A stretch of 64,000 nucleotides of DNA from Andalucia godoyi (lineage: Eukaryota; Discoba; Jakobea; Jakobida; Andaluciidae), in NCBI GenBank assembly GCA_009859145.1, contig VRVR01000062.1, positions 89,051 through 153,050 on the forward strand, written 5' to 3'. The notes under the pieces are model-generated. The model was not told the origin of the DNA. It worked only from the letters and a program-made list of their open reading frames with translations, and ran no database searches. Below are positions 1 to 8,655 of the stretch, in pieces; within the stretch, counting starts at the first letter, position 1; each line of letters starts with the position of its first letter. The translations under genes were made by a program, and so were the position numbers.

Positions 1-2
1 AT

Positions 3-1013
3 CGCCGGTCGCGCTTCCCGGAGTCCATCACACAATCTCTTGGGAATTCTCGAATGGCTGTCGTCGAATGTTACTTCCATCCTATGCGCCGTGAATGGCA
101 AATTTTTCACGTGAGGACAGACAAGACGTACCCGAATGCTCTCATGACAGCAACTTCGACTCTGGAGACTCTTGCTGAGCATGTCACCGATGCCGAGATC
201 CGAGACTTGTCCACGGAATCAGCCAGAAAACAAGAAAAGGAGGCACTGGAACGGCCAGCATCGAGTCTGCAATCCGAGTTTGGGCCGCGTTACGAGCCAA
301 TCTTTTCGTTTGATCCGGATGTCGACGACACAGATCCATCAGCATTGGCATCGATGCGAGTTCGAATCCCCATGGCATTTCGTCGCTACGGAACCTCTCC
401 TGAAGAAGAAGACATGATTCATCGCGAAGTTGCAATTATGCCGGCGTTTTCACGAATGTGGTTGAAATTGAACATTTTACGTTACCGAAGCAGCGAAGAC
501 GCGGTTGCGGATCTTTCTGTGCTGATCGATGTTCGGAAGCGTGTGCATCAGGATGGAAGCATCACGGACGCTGGATTCCGACGAAACGACAATGCGTGGC
601 GTAAAGTGTGCGATGTCTCTCTCAGGCAAGCGACGCTTTTATGTCCCGAAATGCGGTCGGAACTCCAGGCAGCGGCAGCAGGCCATGGTGGCAGATCTTG
701 TCGTGCGGAGTGCGTGTTTGTGTCATCGGTGGGCCAATGGTTTGTTGTTCGTCTTCTTTCCTTTTCGTCGCCGCGTGATCTGTCTTCCGTGTTTTCCGAT
801 TCCAAATGCAGTGTCCGCCTGCTGCTGCAGAAACTCGAGTGGATAGCGTCGTGGAATGTGAATCGTAGGAAGCGCGACGTATTTTTGCGCGATCTTGAGC
901 GGAAAGGAGAACCGTTGCCTGCCAAGGAACCGTGGAATTGGAGTGCAATCGTGGATGATCTGTGCCGACGGCCGCTCCCAGAGTCCGTCTTATCCGATGA
1001 ACTGTTCATTTAG
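3..1013 (+). CDS. mRNA capping enzyme, guanylyltransferase C-terminal part (partial at window start)
   Basis: The frame is open to the left edge, so the 5' end lies outside the window; 336 residues are visible. The first 45 carry the C-terminal signature of the GTP:RNA guanylyltransferase: a hydrophobic-E-C strand (AVVEC) followed by W-x-I-x-x-V-R-x-D-K-x-x-P-N. The family caps nascent mRNA in the nucleus by transferring GMP from GTP to the 5' diphosphate end. The catalytic KxDG lysine must be upstream and is not seen. About 260 further residues follow the OB-fold signature, more than most capping enzymes have there. I do not recognise this extension; an RNA triphosphatase module is possible but I see no clear E-x-E tunnel motif. 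A polyadenylation-like AATAAA lies 26 bases after the stop. Confidence 0.72.
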   Translation, partial: RRSRFPESITQSLGNSRMAVVECYFHPMRREWQIFHVRTDKTYPNALMTATSTLETLAEHVTDAEIRDLSTESARKQEKEALERPASSLQSEFGPRYEPIFSFDPDVDDTDPSALASMRVRIPMAFRRYGTSPEEEDMIHREVAIMPAFSRMWLKLNILRYRSSEDAVADLSVLIDVRKRVHQDGSITDAGFRRNDNAWRKVCDVSLRQATLLCPEMRSELQAAAAGHGGRSCRAECVFVSSVGQWFVVRLLSFSSPRDLSSVFSDSKCSVRLLLQKLEWIASWNVNRRKRDVFLRDLERKGEPLPAKEPWNWSAIVDDLCRRPLPESVLSDELFI

Positions 1014-1462
1014 CGCTTGCTGCACTTGGGGCGGAGAGAATAAACAGTGATAAAGTAAGTAAGTATATTTGTAACGCAAATGTCAGCCCTTCACACTGGC
1101 GGAGACACATACAGCCATCACTGGCCACGATGGGGCGATCACGACATAGCAAACTATTCTAGACTTCCAAAAAATATAAAAGGAAAGTGAAACAGCAGAG
1201 GAAGAGAAGAAGAGAAGAAAGGCGCAATCAAAACAAAAACCAAGCAAAACCACGATAACAAGAGAACAACAAAAACGAGCACGTCCCTTCATACAAGTTA
1301 TGATCCGAGGGGTGGAAGGACGGATATTAGAGCAGGAACAGCAAAATCGAACAAACCAAACCAAACCAAACCAAAAAAGAAAAGAAAAGAAAAGAAAAAC
1401 GGGCCAGAACACCAGCAAAAACACACGGTTGTATGGTAGGGAAGAAACGGCGGCAAGGATCA
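1014..1462. other. Convergent 3' intergenic stretch
   Basis: This lies between the stop of the capping gene and the stop of the minus-strand PH gene. It holds an AATAAA at 1039-1044, a short AAACC tandem run near 1353-1376 and an A/AAAAG-rich run after it. Short frames on both strands are low-complexity products of these runs. I see no gene. Confidence 0.6.
1039..1044 (+). terminator. Probable polyadenylation signal of the capping-enzyme gene
   Basis: AATAAA 26 bases downstream of the stop codon, in an otherwise non-coding stretch. Known role of the hexamer: 3' end cleavage and poly(A) addition. Use in this organism is inferred. Confidence 0.5.
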
Positions 1463-2047
1463 CTAGGAAGTTTGCCACGGCGACAGAAACGGTGGATTGG
1501 ACGACTGGAAGTACTGGGAGAGTTTGAGCGTGCTTGGCAGTCCAGTGATGACCGGGGCCGATGCGACGACTGCTGCAGTGGACGTCGCTGCATCCTGTGT
1601 ACTCCACGGTCCAAATCCGCCGAATGCAGCCATTGACGAGCCCAGAAATCCGCCGTACGAGTCCGCATACGCAAGCGAACCCCCCGTACTCCCCGAGCTC
1701 CCCGCACTGCCCGTGCCAAGGACAGTCCCTGCCAAGACGTCCTCAAAGAACCTGTACCAGCGCTCGAGTTCGCCAATGGACTCGGCCATGTAATACAGCG
1801 TCCGATCGCCCTCGGCATCGCTAATGTCGACGTGGAATGCATACGCCCGGAACTGCGCGGGGCCACCTGGATAGTCCGGGACTCGTCGAACGCCCTTCAC
1901 ACGCCCCAAATTCAACGTCCCTTTCGCGGTCTTCTTCTTCTCTTCCACATAGTACGTCATAATGTCGCTTGTCGAGGTGTGCTGCGAAAAGTACCGGCGG
2001 TTCCAGTTTGTCCGCTCAGACCCTTTCTTGTGAAGCCACCCTTCCAT
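1463..2047 (-). CDS. Pleckstrin-homology (PH) domain protein
   Basis: A 194-residue protein. Residues 1 to about 100 form a PH domain: it opens with MEGWLHKKG, has the N-W-x-x-R-Y-F strand, and ends with an amphipathic helix carrying the typical tryptophan (ELERWYRFFED). PH domains bind phosphoinositides or proteins at membranes. The C-terminal half is Gly/Ser/Ala-rich and probably disordered. The start is the ATG at 2047, because the longer frame upstream opens only with GTG and the PH strand begins right at this ATG. It is convergent with the capping gene. No second domain is visible, so the specific role is unknown. Confidence 0.75.
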   Translation of the reverse strand: MEGWLHKKGSERTNWNRRYFSQHTSTSDIMTYYVEEKKKTAKGTLNLGRVKGVRRVPDYPGGPAQFRAYAFHVDISDAEGDRTLYYMAESIGELERWYRFFEDVLAGTVLGTGSAGSSGSTGGSLAYADSYGGFLGSSMAAFGGFGPWSTQDAATSTAAVVASAPVITGLPSTLKLSQYFQSSNPPFLSPWQTS

Positions 2048-2778
2048 CCTCGCTCCTCTGCCACCCGTATGTACCCTGTCGCGCACACACGCTGTCTTTT
2101 TACCCCCAGAATGATTCTTTCAAACTCTCCTATGATCGCCACCGATGTGCATGAAGGTGCAATCACAAGCCCAAATCACAAGCCCCAAATCACAAGCCCC
2201 AAATCACAAGCCCCAAATCACAAAAATCCAACAACAAACATGTATCGTGCCCCTACTCTGCATCGACAGTAACTCCGTATGCCATAGGAAAGTAGCATCA
2301 AGCATCAATTGGACGCACCGAGAAAAGAAATCACAGAAATTCCAGCGACTGTAACGAACTGTGTTTTACCGGTCATGGCGCTATTTTTCATTTTGCCTTT
2401 TCTTGGCCGTGAGACTAGACGGTACGCAAGAAGGGAGTGTACGTCGTATGTCGTCCAGTAGCCTCAACACATTGCATCATCCACACCCAACACGCTTGCC
2501 CCCCGCCCACCCGAGACTTGATCCATGGGTTCCTTCTCGTCTGTTCTGTTGCGCTTTCTTCTTCTCCTTTGTTTTCCTTTTCTTGATCCTAGGTTCCTAG
2601 ACCCCTCGCCGCCCTCGATCCATTTTTCTACGGTTTTTTTTTCCCGCCCAAAACTTTATCCTTGGCAAAAGAGAGTGGAGTGAGTGAGTAAGAGGGCGAA
2701 AAAAGAAAAGAAAAGAAAGGAAACATCATCACGTTCATTCCGAAACAGTTGAGTTCATTTTTCACACACGAGAAAAAA
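2048..2778. other. Divergent intergenic region, about 730 bp
   Basis: It separates the minus-strand PH gene from the plus-strand low-complexity gene and should hold both promoters. It contains a 14-bp tandem repeat (2160-2223) and a T/C-rich leader towards 2778. Several short frames exist but none has a recognisable domain. Confidence 0.5.
2160..2223 (+). repeat. 14-bp tandem repeat, about 4.5 copies
   Basis: The unit AAATCACAAGCCCC is repeated head-to-tail with almost no differences, in the non-coding gap upstream of two divergent genes. The near identity of copies suggests recent expansion. Confidence 0.85.
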
Positions 2779-4857
2779 ATGGATGTTGTAGTGTCTACTC
2801 CGGCTACGACGCTTCATGAAGTGTTTCTGGCGGTCCCAACGTCGCTTTTGGTAGACTATTCTGCAATTCTGCATCCGTTGCCTCTTCCTTCACAGCCGCC
2901 ACTGTCTTCGTTGTCATCGTCGGCGTCGTCATCGTCGTTATCGCCGACGACAACCTCCACTTCTGCGGGCTCGGCACCCTCTGTCAGCAGCAGCAGCAGC
3001 AGCAGCACGACGACGACGACGACGACTGGTCGTTCGTCATCATCGGCACCGCTGAATGGAGGTTCCGGAAACATCAGCAGTGCATTGCCCTCGTCCACAT
3101 CACCGGCAGCAACGTCTTCAACCGTGCCGACGCTGACACCGCCACTGACGCCGACACTGACGCCGCTGTCAGTGTCTCTTGGATTCGCATCGTCGCGAGA
3201 TACACTGCTGCCGACGTGGCCGCATCTTGCTTGTGCGCTTGAATCCCTTCCAATCGAGTCCTTTGGCACGCTTTCGCATCTCCGCCCTTTTGATGCGCTC
3301 AATCCCCCGCACATCCCTACATACAACCGACGACCGTTCTTCAGAGTAGAGTTTGCACTCTCGTATTCATCATCGCCGTTGTCGTCATCCGCGTCGTCGT
3401 CCATTTCAGGATCGAATGGCAGCGGAAATGAAAATGACGATGGATCGATCGGAGATAAGACTGGCATGAACGGAGGCGCGTCGTACATTGGAGGAGTGCC
3501 GGTTGTCGACGCGATCGATGTGCACATGGGGGTGTTTTACGGAACGCCAATGCCGGATAATGAAGGCGAGTCGCTTTTGAGGCATGTTGTGCATCACAAC
3601 CCGACGTCAAAGCCGTTCATTCAGCCGCTTGCATTCTCCAAGCCTTCGCACCACGGAGTTTCTGGCGGTGTGGGAATGGGCAACAGCGGGCGCGCAGACC
3701 AGGGGCCGAATGTTGCTTCCTTGCTGGCAGCTTCACAGGCAATTTTGGAAGATCGGTTATGCGCAATTCCAATTTCCGCACCGGCAACCGCTATATCGTC
3801 ATCGTCTGTTTCCGGGACGACGATGACCACTACTACCACGACGACTACTGCGACTGGGATTTCCACATCGTCTGCCGTGCCTGGCAGTGGAAGTGGATTG
3901 ACGACTGCCACGCAGATTGTTCAGATTACGACGCCGCCCATTTCATTTGCAATCAATTCGACGGGACATTGGGGAAAACTGAACAGGCATGGCGCTCCAA
4001 CTCCGCTTCACGTGGTGATGTTGGTCAGTGATGCACGCACTGGGGCTGTTCTTGGTGTGTGGGTTTCTCCGCGCGTGCTGCTCTATGCATCCAACAAGTC
4101 AGCGGGCCGCGTGCAGCGACAGCTTTTGTGCCGCCGTGAGCGCCGAAAGAGAGGTCGAGGCATGACAATGACGGATGGGGAAGAGGACGAGTCTCATGGT
4201 GTAGAGGAAGAGACCGAAGGAGACGACCAAGATGTGGATGGCTCCGGTCGCTCTGGCTCCATGAACTTGGGCATGAACATGGGCATGGGAATAGGGATGC
4301 TTGGCATGCAAAGTGTTTCGGCGACGACGTCATCTGCAATCCCGCAGCCAATAAATGCGGCTTCGGGAGGATCGACATCCAACGCAATCCCCAGTACGTC
4401 CTCGGTACCATCTTCGTCGATTCCGAACAATGCTACCTCCTCTGCAATTCCTTCTGTGTCGTCGGTGTCATCGAAGGCTCCTTCATCGACAGCTGGATCA
4501 GTCAAGGGAGCTGGAAGCCAAGGGGTGCCTGCGGGTAGCACCGGTGGTTCTGCCGCGGGGCGCTCTGCCGCTGCGAATGCAAGTGGAAACAAGCGCGCGC
4601 GTGGTATGCATCAGCAGCACCAACAACATCATCTGCATATGCATGAAGAAGATGGCGATACAGCAAATCCAGAGGACCACATTGGACACCACCACCATCA
4701 TCATCTGGATGACGAGCATTTGCATTTGGTGCACCGACACGATGACGACCACCTCGGCCAAGACCATGAAGAAGGGGACAACGAGGAGGATGCGGATGCG
4801 CCGCACCAAGACGAGGACGCAGAAGGCCTCGAAGTTCCTGCGGTTCAGCGCGAATAA
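2779..4857 (+). CDS. Low-complexity protein with Ser/Thr-rich linkers and His/Asp-rich tail
   Basis: A 692-residue protein of unknown function. Islands of ordered sequence (residues 1-40, about 140-195, 240-280 and 390-450) are separated by long Ser, Thr and Gly tracts. The C-terminal 90 residues are a histidine-, aspartate- and glutamate-rich tail with a run of six histidines, which could bind metal. The last ordered island ends with a strand and the motif WVSPRVLLYAS, then a basic run CRRERRKRGRG that could be a nuclear signal. This island resembles the end of the polyQ protein at 13301-15082 (see findings). The start is the ATG at 2779; the frame upstream opens only with TTG. Low-complexity codons in other frames give several long shadow ORFs here. 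Confidence 0.7.
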   Translation: MDVVVSTPATTLHEVFLAVPTSLLVDYSAILHPLPLPSQPPLSSLSSSASSSSLSPTTTSTSAGSAPSVSSSSSSSTTTTTTTGRSSSSAPLNGGSGNISSALPSSTSPAATSSTVPTLTPPLTPTLTPLSVSLGFASSRDTLLPTWPHLACALESLPIESFGTLSHLRPFDALNPPHIPTYNRRPFFRVEFALSYSSSPLSSSASSSISGSNGSGNENDDGSIGDKTGMNGGASYIGGVPVVDAIDVHMGVFYGTPMPDNEGESLLRHVVHHNPTSKPFIQPLAFSKPSHHGVSGGVGMGNSGRADQGPNVASLLAASQAILEDRLCAIPISAPATAISSSSVSGTTMTTTTTTTTATGISTSSAVPGSGSGLTTATQIVQITTPPISFAINSTGHWGKLNRHGAPTPLHVVMLVSDARTGAVLGVWVSPRVLLYASNKSAGRVQRQLLCRRERRKRGRGMTMTDGEEDESHGVEEETEGDDQDVDGSGRSGSMNLGMNMGMGIGMLGMQSVSATTSSAIPQPINAASGGSTSNAIPSTSSVPSSSIPNNATSSAIPSVSSVSSKAPSSTAGSVKGAGSQGVPAGSTGGSAAGRSAAANASGNKRARGMHQQHQQHHLHMHEEDGDTANPEDHIGHHHHHHLDDEHLHLVHRHDDDHLGQDHEEGDNEEDADAPHQDEDAEGLEVPAVQRE

Positions 4858-5265
4858 GTCCGCGACACAGCGAGGCAAAAGACGTACTATTTAAAAAAAT
4901 GAAAACAAAACAAAACAAAAACTACTCGATCGACTCGTCTTGTTTTTCTGAACCTGCCCCGGATCCCCATTAAAGAATAGGCTGTATACATTTATTTGTA
5001 TGCACCGTTCCTCACAAAGACGACAACGAGCAACATGCATGAACGAACGCAAACAACAAAGCAAACGACATGAGAATCCGGGTTTGTTCGTTTAACGAAA
5101 TTTTTCCAGACGCTAATTTTTTGGGATGTAGGCATATGAAGCCTCGAAAATGCGGAAAGCTGCAGCAGCACAGGCGAAAAATGATAATAATAATATTGTA
5201 GAATATAGAAAACCGACAACAGCAAGCAATCAAACAAATATGAACATGTGCAACCGTTCCTGTGC
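4858..5265. other. Convergent 3' intergenic stretch
   Basis: This A-rich region lies between two converging genes. It includes an A/AAAAC-rich run near 4895-4920 and AT-rich stretches. The short T-rich minus-strand frames are not gene-like. I see no feature beyond likely 3' UTRs. Confidence 0.55.
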
Positions 5266-5820
5266 TCATGGCGATCCATTGGCAGGTGATTTGGGCCTGT
5301 CTTGCGAGGCAGGAATGGTTGGCTGGCTAGGAATGGTCATACTGACCGATGCGATGGTCCGGTTGAGATTGAGGAAGAATCGTTGACGGATTCGATCTTC
5401 GGCTCTGCATAACTCGGACCATTCGTCTCTGTGATTTGCCAACGTTGCGGATAAGTCTCTGACATTCGATCGCATTGTCTCGGCGCCAGACGATGCTCGA
5501 GCCAGCCGGTTGTCCACAGCTGACATGTCCCGGATCATGGCGTCCACCTTTACTCTTTGCTCCACCATTTGCTTTTCAAAGGACTCGCAAGAAACATCGT
5601 GCGTTTCAAGCAGCATGTCGCGCAATGCGTACTGCTGCACCAGGGTGGACACGGAATTTCTCTGAATGTGCGTGGGAAACGCGTGGTTGAGACTCAGAGA
5701 CTGGTTGCTCATGTGCGGATGTCGGCTGCGAACGGACCCGTTGGTCGTGCTTGTGTCGGAGCGACTGTCAGACCAGTATGCCATTTCTGGCCCCTCGGAT
5801 CCTGAAACACTCGATGACAT
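5266..5820 (-). CDS. Small coiled-coil protein, unknown function
   Basis: 184 residues starting at a true ATG. The first 55 residues are Ser/Arg/His-rich and probably disordered. Residues about 60-165 are predominantly helical with heptad-like spacing (MLLETHDVSCESFEKQ onwards). This is the size and layout of small subunits of tethering or lysosome-positioning complexes, but I cannot assign it to a family. It lies downstream of, and on the same strand as, the M23 peptidase gene. Confidence that it is a gene is good because codon usage is even and the frame is intact; function is open. Confidence 0.6.
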   Translation of the reverse strand: MSSSVSGSEGPEMAYWSDSRSDTSTTNGSVRSRHPHMSNQSLSLNHAFPTHIQRNSVSTLVQQYALRDMLLETHDVSCESFEKQMVEQRVKVDAMIRDMSAVDNRLARASSGAETMRSNVRDLSATLANHRDEWSELCRAEDRIRQRFFLNLNRTIASVSMTIPSQPTIPASQDRPKSPANGSP

Positions 5821-6272
5821 TCGTCTCCCTCCTCAAGACCTCCTCTGCGTGGCGGTGTCCTATCTTGACAAGGCGAGGTTTCTCTTTTGTGGAGGAAGTT
5901 GGCTTGCAGGAGAAATGAGGATGCCGGATGAGCCGCAGCTCGGATTGGGAAATATTCCCGAGCTTTTTTAAATTTTTATTTTACGTTTTTGATGCCTGCG
6001 AGCTTGGAGAAATCTGCCCGCAACCGCTTGCTGGGTTGCGAATCCCGTAGCAACAGATTGCTCCACGGCACGTGCCGCGTGTGTCATGAGGAATTCTAAT
6101 GGAGGATGGGGGAAGGTGTGAGTGGCTCGTATCACATCATGCCAGCTCACGTTTTTTTTATTATTACATACTCTACACGTTGAGCATCTACAACGAACTG
6201 CTGCCAAGCGTACAATATGATGTGGCAACGTGAAGCCCGGGTCGAACTGGTCATCGCTGGGGATGGCGTTGT
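5821..6272. other. Gap between two minus-strand genes
   Basis: It should hold the 3' UTR of the M23 gene and the promoter of the coiled-coil gene. The overlapping frames on both strands have no conserved domain. The run near 5970-5990 is AT-rich. I see no further gene. Confidence 0.5.
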
Positions 6273-7144
6273 TCACGAATGGCCAAAGCAGCGCTGCCAA
6301 AACGGACGTGCGTCATTCTCCGATTGGATTGTGAGGTCAGCCAGGAAACACATGGGGTCAGGACACCTTTGCAGCCACTCACATCGCTCGGAATACTTGC
6401 ACGTTCCCGGATAGTCACCGACCCAGTGTTGCATATCCCACATTGCTTGGAAATGCACGTGGGGAGACCAACCGCCGTTGACGCCCGCGTCCCCAACACT
6501 GGCGATCTGTTCTCCGCACTGCACTACCTTTCCGACGAATTTGTCCTCAAGCGAATCCAGCGACAGGTGGCCGTAAAGTGTGTAGAACGTCGTACGGCCA
6601 ACCGAGTGGGACAGCACAATCGTCGGCCCATAGTCTCCTGCATTTGCATTGTTGGCAAACGAATGCACAACACCATCCAATGGCGCATACACCTTCGATC
6701 CAGACGCACAAAACACATCGATCCCCAAGTGGAAGTCACGCGGCTCTACGTAGTGCGGATGCAACAAGCACAAAAACAACGGCCGATGCAACATAGAAAT
6801 CAGCAAGTCGTGTGAGACAGAATGGGATGGGACAGAGTTAGGATCCAGGACAAAAGAACAAGCGAACAAGAGCGGTGTGTCTGCATACCTTGGGTGTTGT
6901 TGGTGAACAACGGGGTTGCGTAGATGCCTGGTCTGTGTTCTCCGTATCCGCCAATCGCATATGCATACACCGGAAATACGGACTGCTCCAGCAGGTGTGT
7001 AAAGCAATCGAGTCGGAGCAGCGACACAGGGAATTGAGACAGCGAAATGCTGATCGCCGGTTTGTTCTCCGCGTCTACAATGCATCGAAGCCTCGAGCTG
7101 TGTTTCACCAACACCGACAAATCCCTGGCCGTATGCTCAGTCAT
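6273..7144 (-). CDS. Spliced M23-family zinc metallopeptidase, bacterial type
   Basis: Coding exons are complement(6889..7144) and complement(6273..6745), giving 242 residues. M23 (LytM-type) peptidases cut peptide bridges of bacterial peptidoglycan. The zinc ligands are present: H91 and D95 in FHLGID, and H181 and H183 in the PHVHF motif, with the YGHLS histidine at 145. Together they define the LytM fold. The neighbourhood of these motifs (EPRDFHLGIDVF, APLDGVVHSF, VNGGWSPH) closely resembles the M23 module bacteria carry within phosphotransferase-peptidase-aminotransferase fusion proteins. That is recall of the family, not a search. Joining the exons restores NNTQ-EPRDFHLGID in frame; without splicing this junction is broken. 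No signal peptide is obvious in the first 85 residues, so delivery to a phagosome is unclear. Origin by transfer from bacteria followed by intron gain is inferred. Confidence 0.82.
6746..6888 (-). other. Intron of the M23 peptidase gene (143 bp)
   Basis: On the minus strand it begins GTATGC, ends CGTAG and contains CCTAACTC, a good branch-point match, about 105 bases before the acceptor. It is a phase-1 intron. The junction rebuilds the conserved region ahead of the first zinc ligand. It is the only well-supported intron in the window. Confidence 0.8.
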
Positions 7145-7448
7145 CTCTTTTTTCCCTCTCGTGCCAGAAAAAGAACAGCAAATAGACAAACGAAAAGTGG
7201 AATTTAAAGCGACAACAGTACGAACTGCCAAGCAGGCGTATGTCGTATAGCTGCGGGACCGAAACAGCTATGACGACTCCAATAGCTGCCTCAACTGGTC
7301 AGCCTTCTCCGCATGCTGGATCTCCTTCAGATGGAGAGGCACGTTTGACTTGTTTCATTGTCCGTTGCTCTGCGATCCAGTGGTTGTCGGTGCGAAAGTA
7401 GCTTTTTTAAATTAACGAGCTGTGTTTGGTCCTGTGCGGGGCAGTGAG
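7145..7448. other. Divergent promoter region between M23 and URI genes
   Basis: About 300 bp between the M23 start and the URI start on opposite strands. No repeat or RNA gene is visible; it is presumably a shared upstream region. Confidence 0.5.
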
Positions 7449-8450
7449 ATGACGGATCTTCTTGAGTTTCCAGAGCTTGAGAATTTGCAAGCACTTCGAA
7501 AGGAAGCACGGGGATATGAAGAGACGATTGCGGCGCTGACGACACTGTCGAAGCAAGAACCTTCGCCACCTGCGTTTGTCCCGTTCACGAGCGTCGCGTT
7601 TGTGCCCGGGCGTATCGTGCACCCGTACGAAGTGCTTTGTTTTGTAGGTGATGACTACTTCTTGAAGAAGTCCATTCCGGGCGCCATCGAGCTTCTTGAG
7701 CGCCGAAGGGCAATTGCAAAGCAGCTCATTCAGCAGTCTGAGATGCAGATTGAACAGCACTTCCGCCAGGCTGGTGTGCTTGGGTTCCCTGTCCACGATG
7801 CCCGCGCCAAGGAATACCATTCGTTACAGCCACAGCCACAGCCAAAGCCAGTGCCGCATCAGCATCAACATCCGCAACAGAAGACAGGAGAGCGACATCA
7901 CGGGTCTGTTCGTGAAATTTCGGAAGGCGTGTTTGAGATATCCGAACCGTATGACGGTCCGCCGATAGTGAAACCGATGCACAGAGATGACTTTGACGAG
8001 GAAGATGGCGAGGGCGACAGCCGTGAGAGCATCAGTGGCGATGAAGACGAGAACGCGTATTATGCAGAGGCGAGCCAAGCCTGGGTGCAGAGAACTCGCG
8101 AGCTTGCCTTGGAGCAGCAGGAGGAGCAGCAAGAGGAGGAACATGAGGTGGTGGAGGATCGCGAGCATGGATCCGGGATGGCTGCGCAGCCTGCTCCGCC
8201 CCGCAGAGTTCAAGAAAGAAATGAAGCTGCATCGACGACGGCTGCGTCGGCAGTGCAAGACCGACAGTCTGCAGGCAAGCCAAAAACAGTGGTTCCAACG
8301 CCGGCCGCAATTGCAAATGTCATGGAAATGAATGTCGATTTTGATGCGCTATCCATGAGCAGTTTCATGGCACCGCAGCACCCCGCGCCTGGAACGGAGA
8401 CTTCAGGACAGCGGAAAAGCAAGTTTGCCCAAGAACGCAACAAGCCATAA
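7449..8450 (+). CDS. URI1: URI-type unconventional prefoldin
   Basis: 333 residues. Residues about 5-120 form an alpha-prefoldin: a helix, then the hairpin region FVPGRIVHPYEVLCFVGDDYF, then a second helix (IELLERRRAIAKQLI). The pattern PGxIxHxxExxxxxGDxYF is diagnostic of URI/RMP proteins, which scaffold the R2TP/prefoldin-like complex and bind RPB5 of RNA polymerases. The acidic, Gln/Glu-rich middle (DDFDEEDGEGD) and a C-terminal SKFAQERNK, resembling the SRFK-x-RQ end of URI homologues, support the call. The start is the ATG at 7449; the longer frame opens with GTG. An alternative is another alpha-prefoldin-domain protein, but length and the C-terminal motif favour URI. Confidence 0.78.
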   Translation: MTDLLEFPELENLQALRKEARGYEETIAALTTLSKQEPSPPAFVPFTSVAFVPGRIVHPYEVLCFVGDDYFLKKSIPGAIELLERRRAIAKQLIQQSEMQIEQHFRQAGVLGFPVHDARAKEYHSLQPQPQPKPVPHQHQHPQQKTGERHHGSVREISEGVFEISEPYDGPPIVKPMHRDDFDEEDGEGDSRESISGDEDENAYYAEASQAWVQRTRELALEQQEEQQEEEHEVVEDREHGSGMAAQPAPPRRVQERNEAASTTAASAVQDRQSAGKPKTVVPTPAAIANVMEMNVDFDALSMSSFMAPQHPAPGTETSGQRKSKFAQERNKP

Positions 8451-8502
8451 GAATACATTATTTCTTTTTTTATGTCTGTATGTGTGTGTACATGTATGTA
8501 TA

Positions 8503-8592
<90 letters not shown>

Positions 8593-8655
8593 GCATATTA
8601 AATAAGCAACTAACAGTTCGCTCGACTCGGGGAAGCAGCCTGGACTGCTGACAAC
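8451..8655. other. Short 3' gap with TG microsatellite
   Basis: This lies between the convergent URI and BSD genes. It is mostly filled by the TG run listed separately. Confidence 0.6.
8470..8591 (+). repeat. TG dinucleotide microsatellite
   Basis: The nearly pure TG run (about 8496-8591, one TTG interruption) is preceded by imperfect TGTATG units. It lies in the shared 3' region of two convergent genes and is probably length-variable. Confidence 0.9.
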
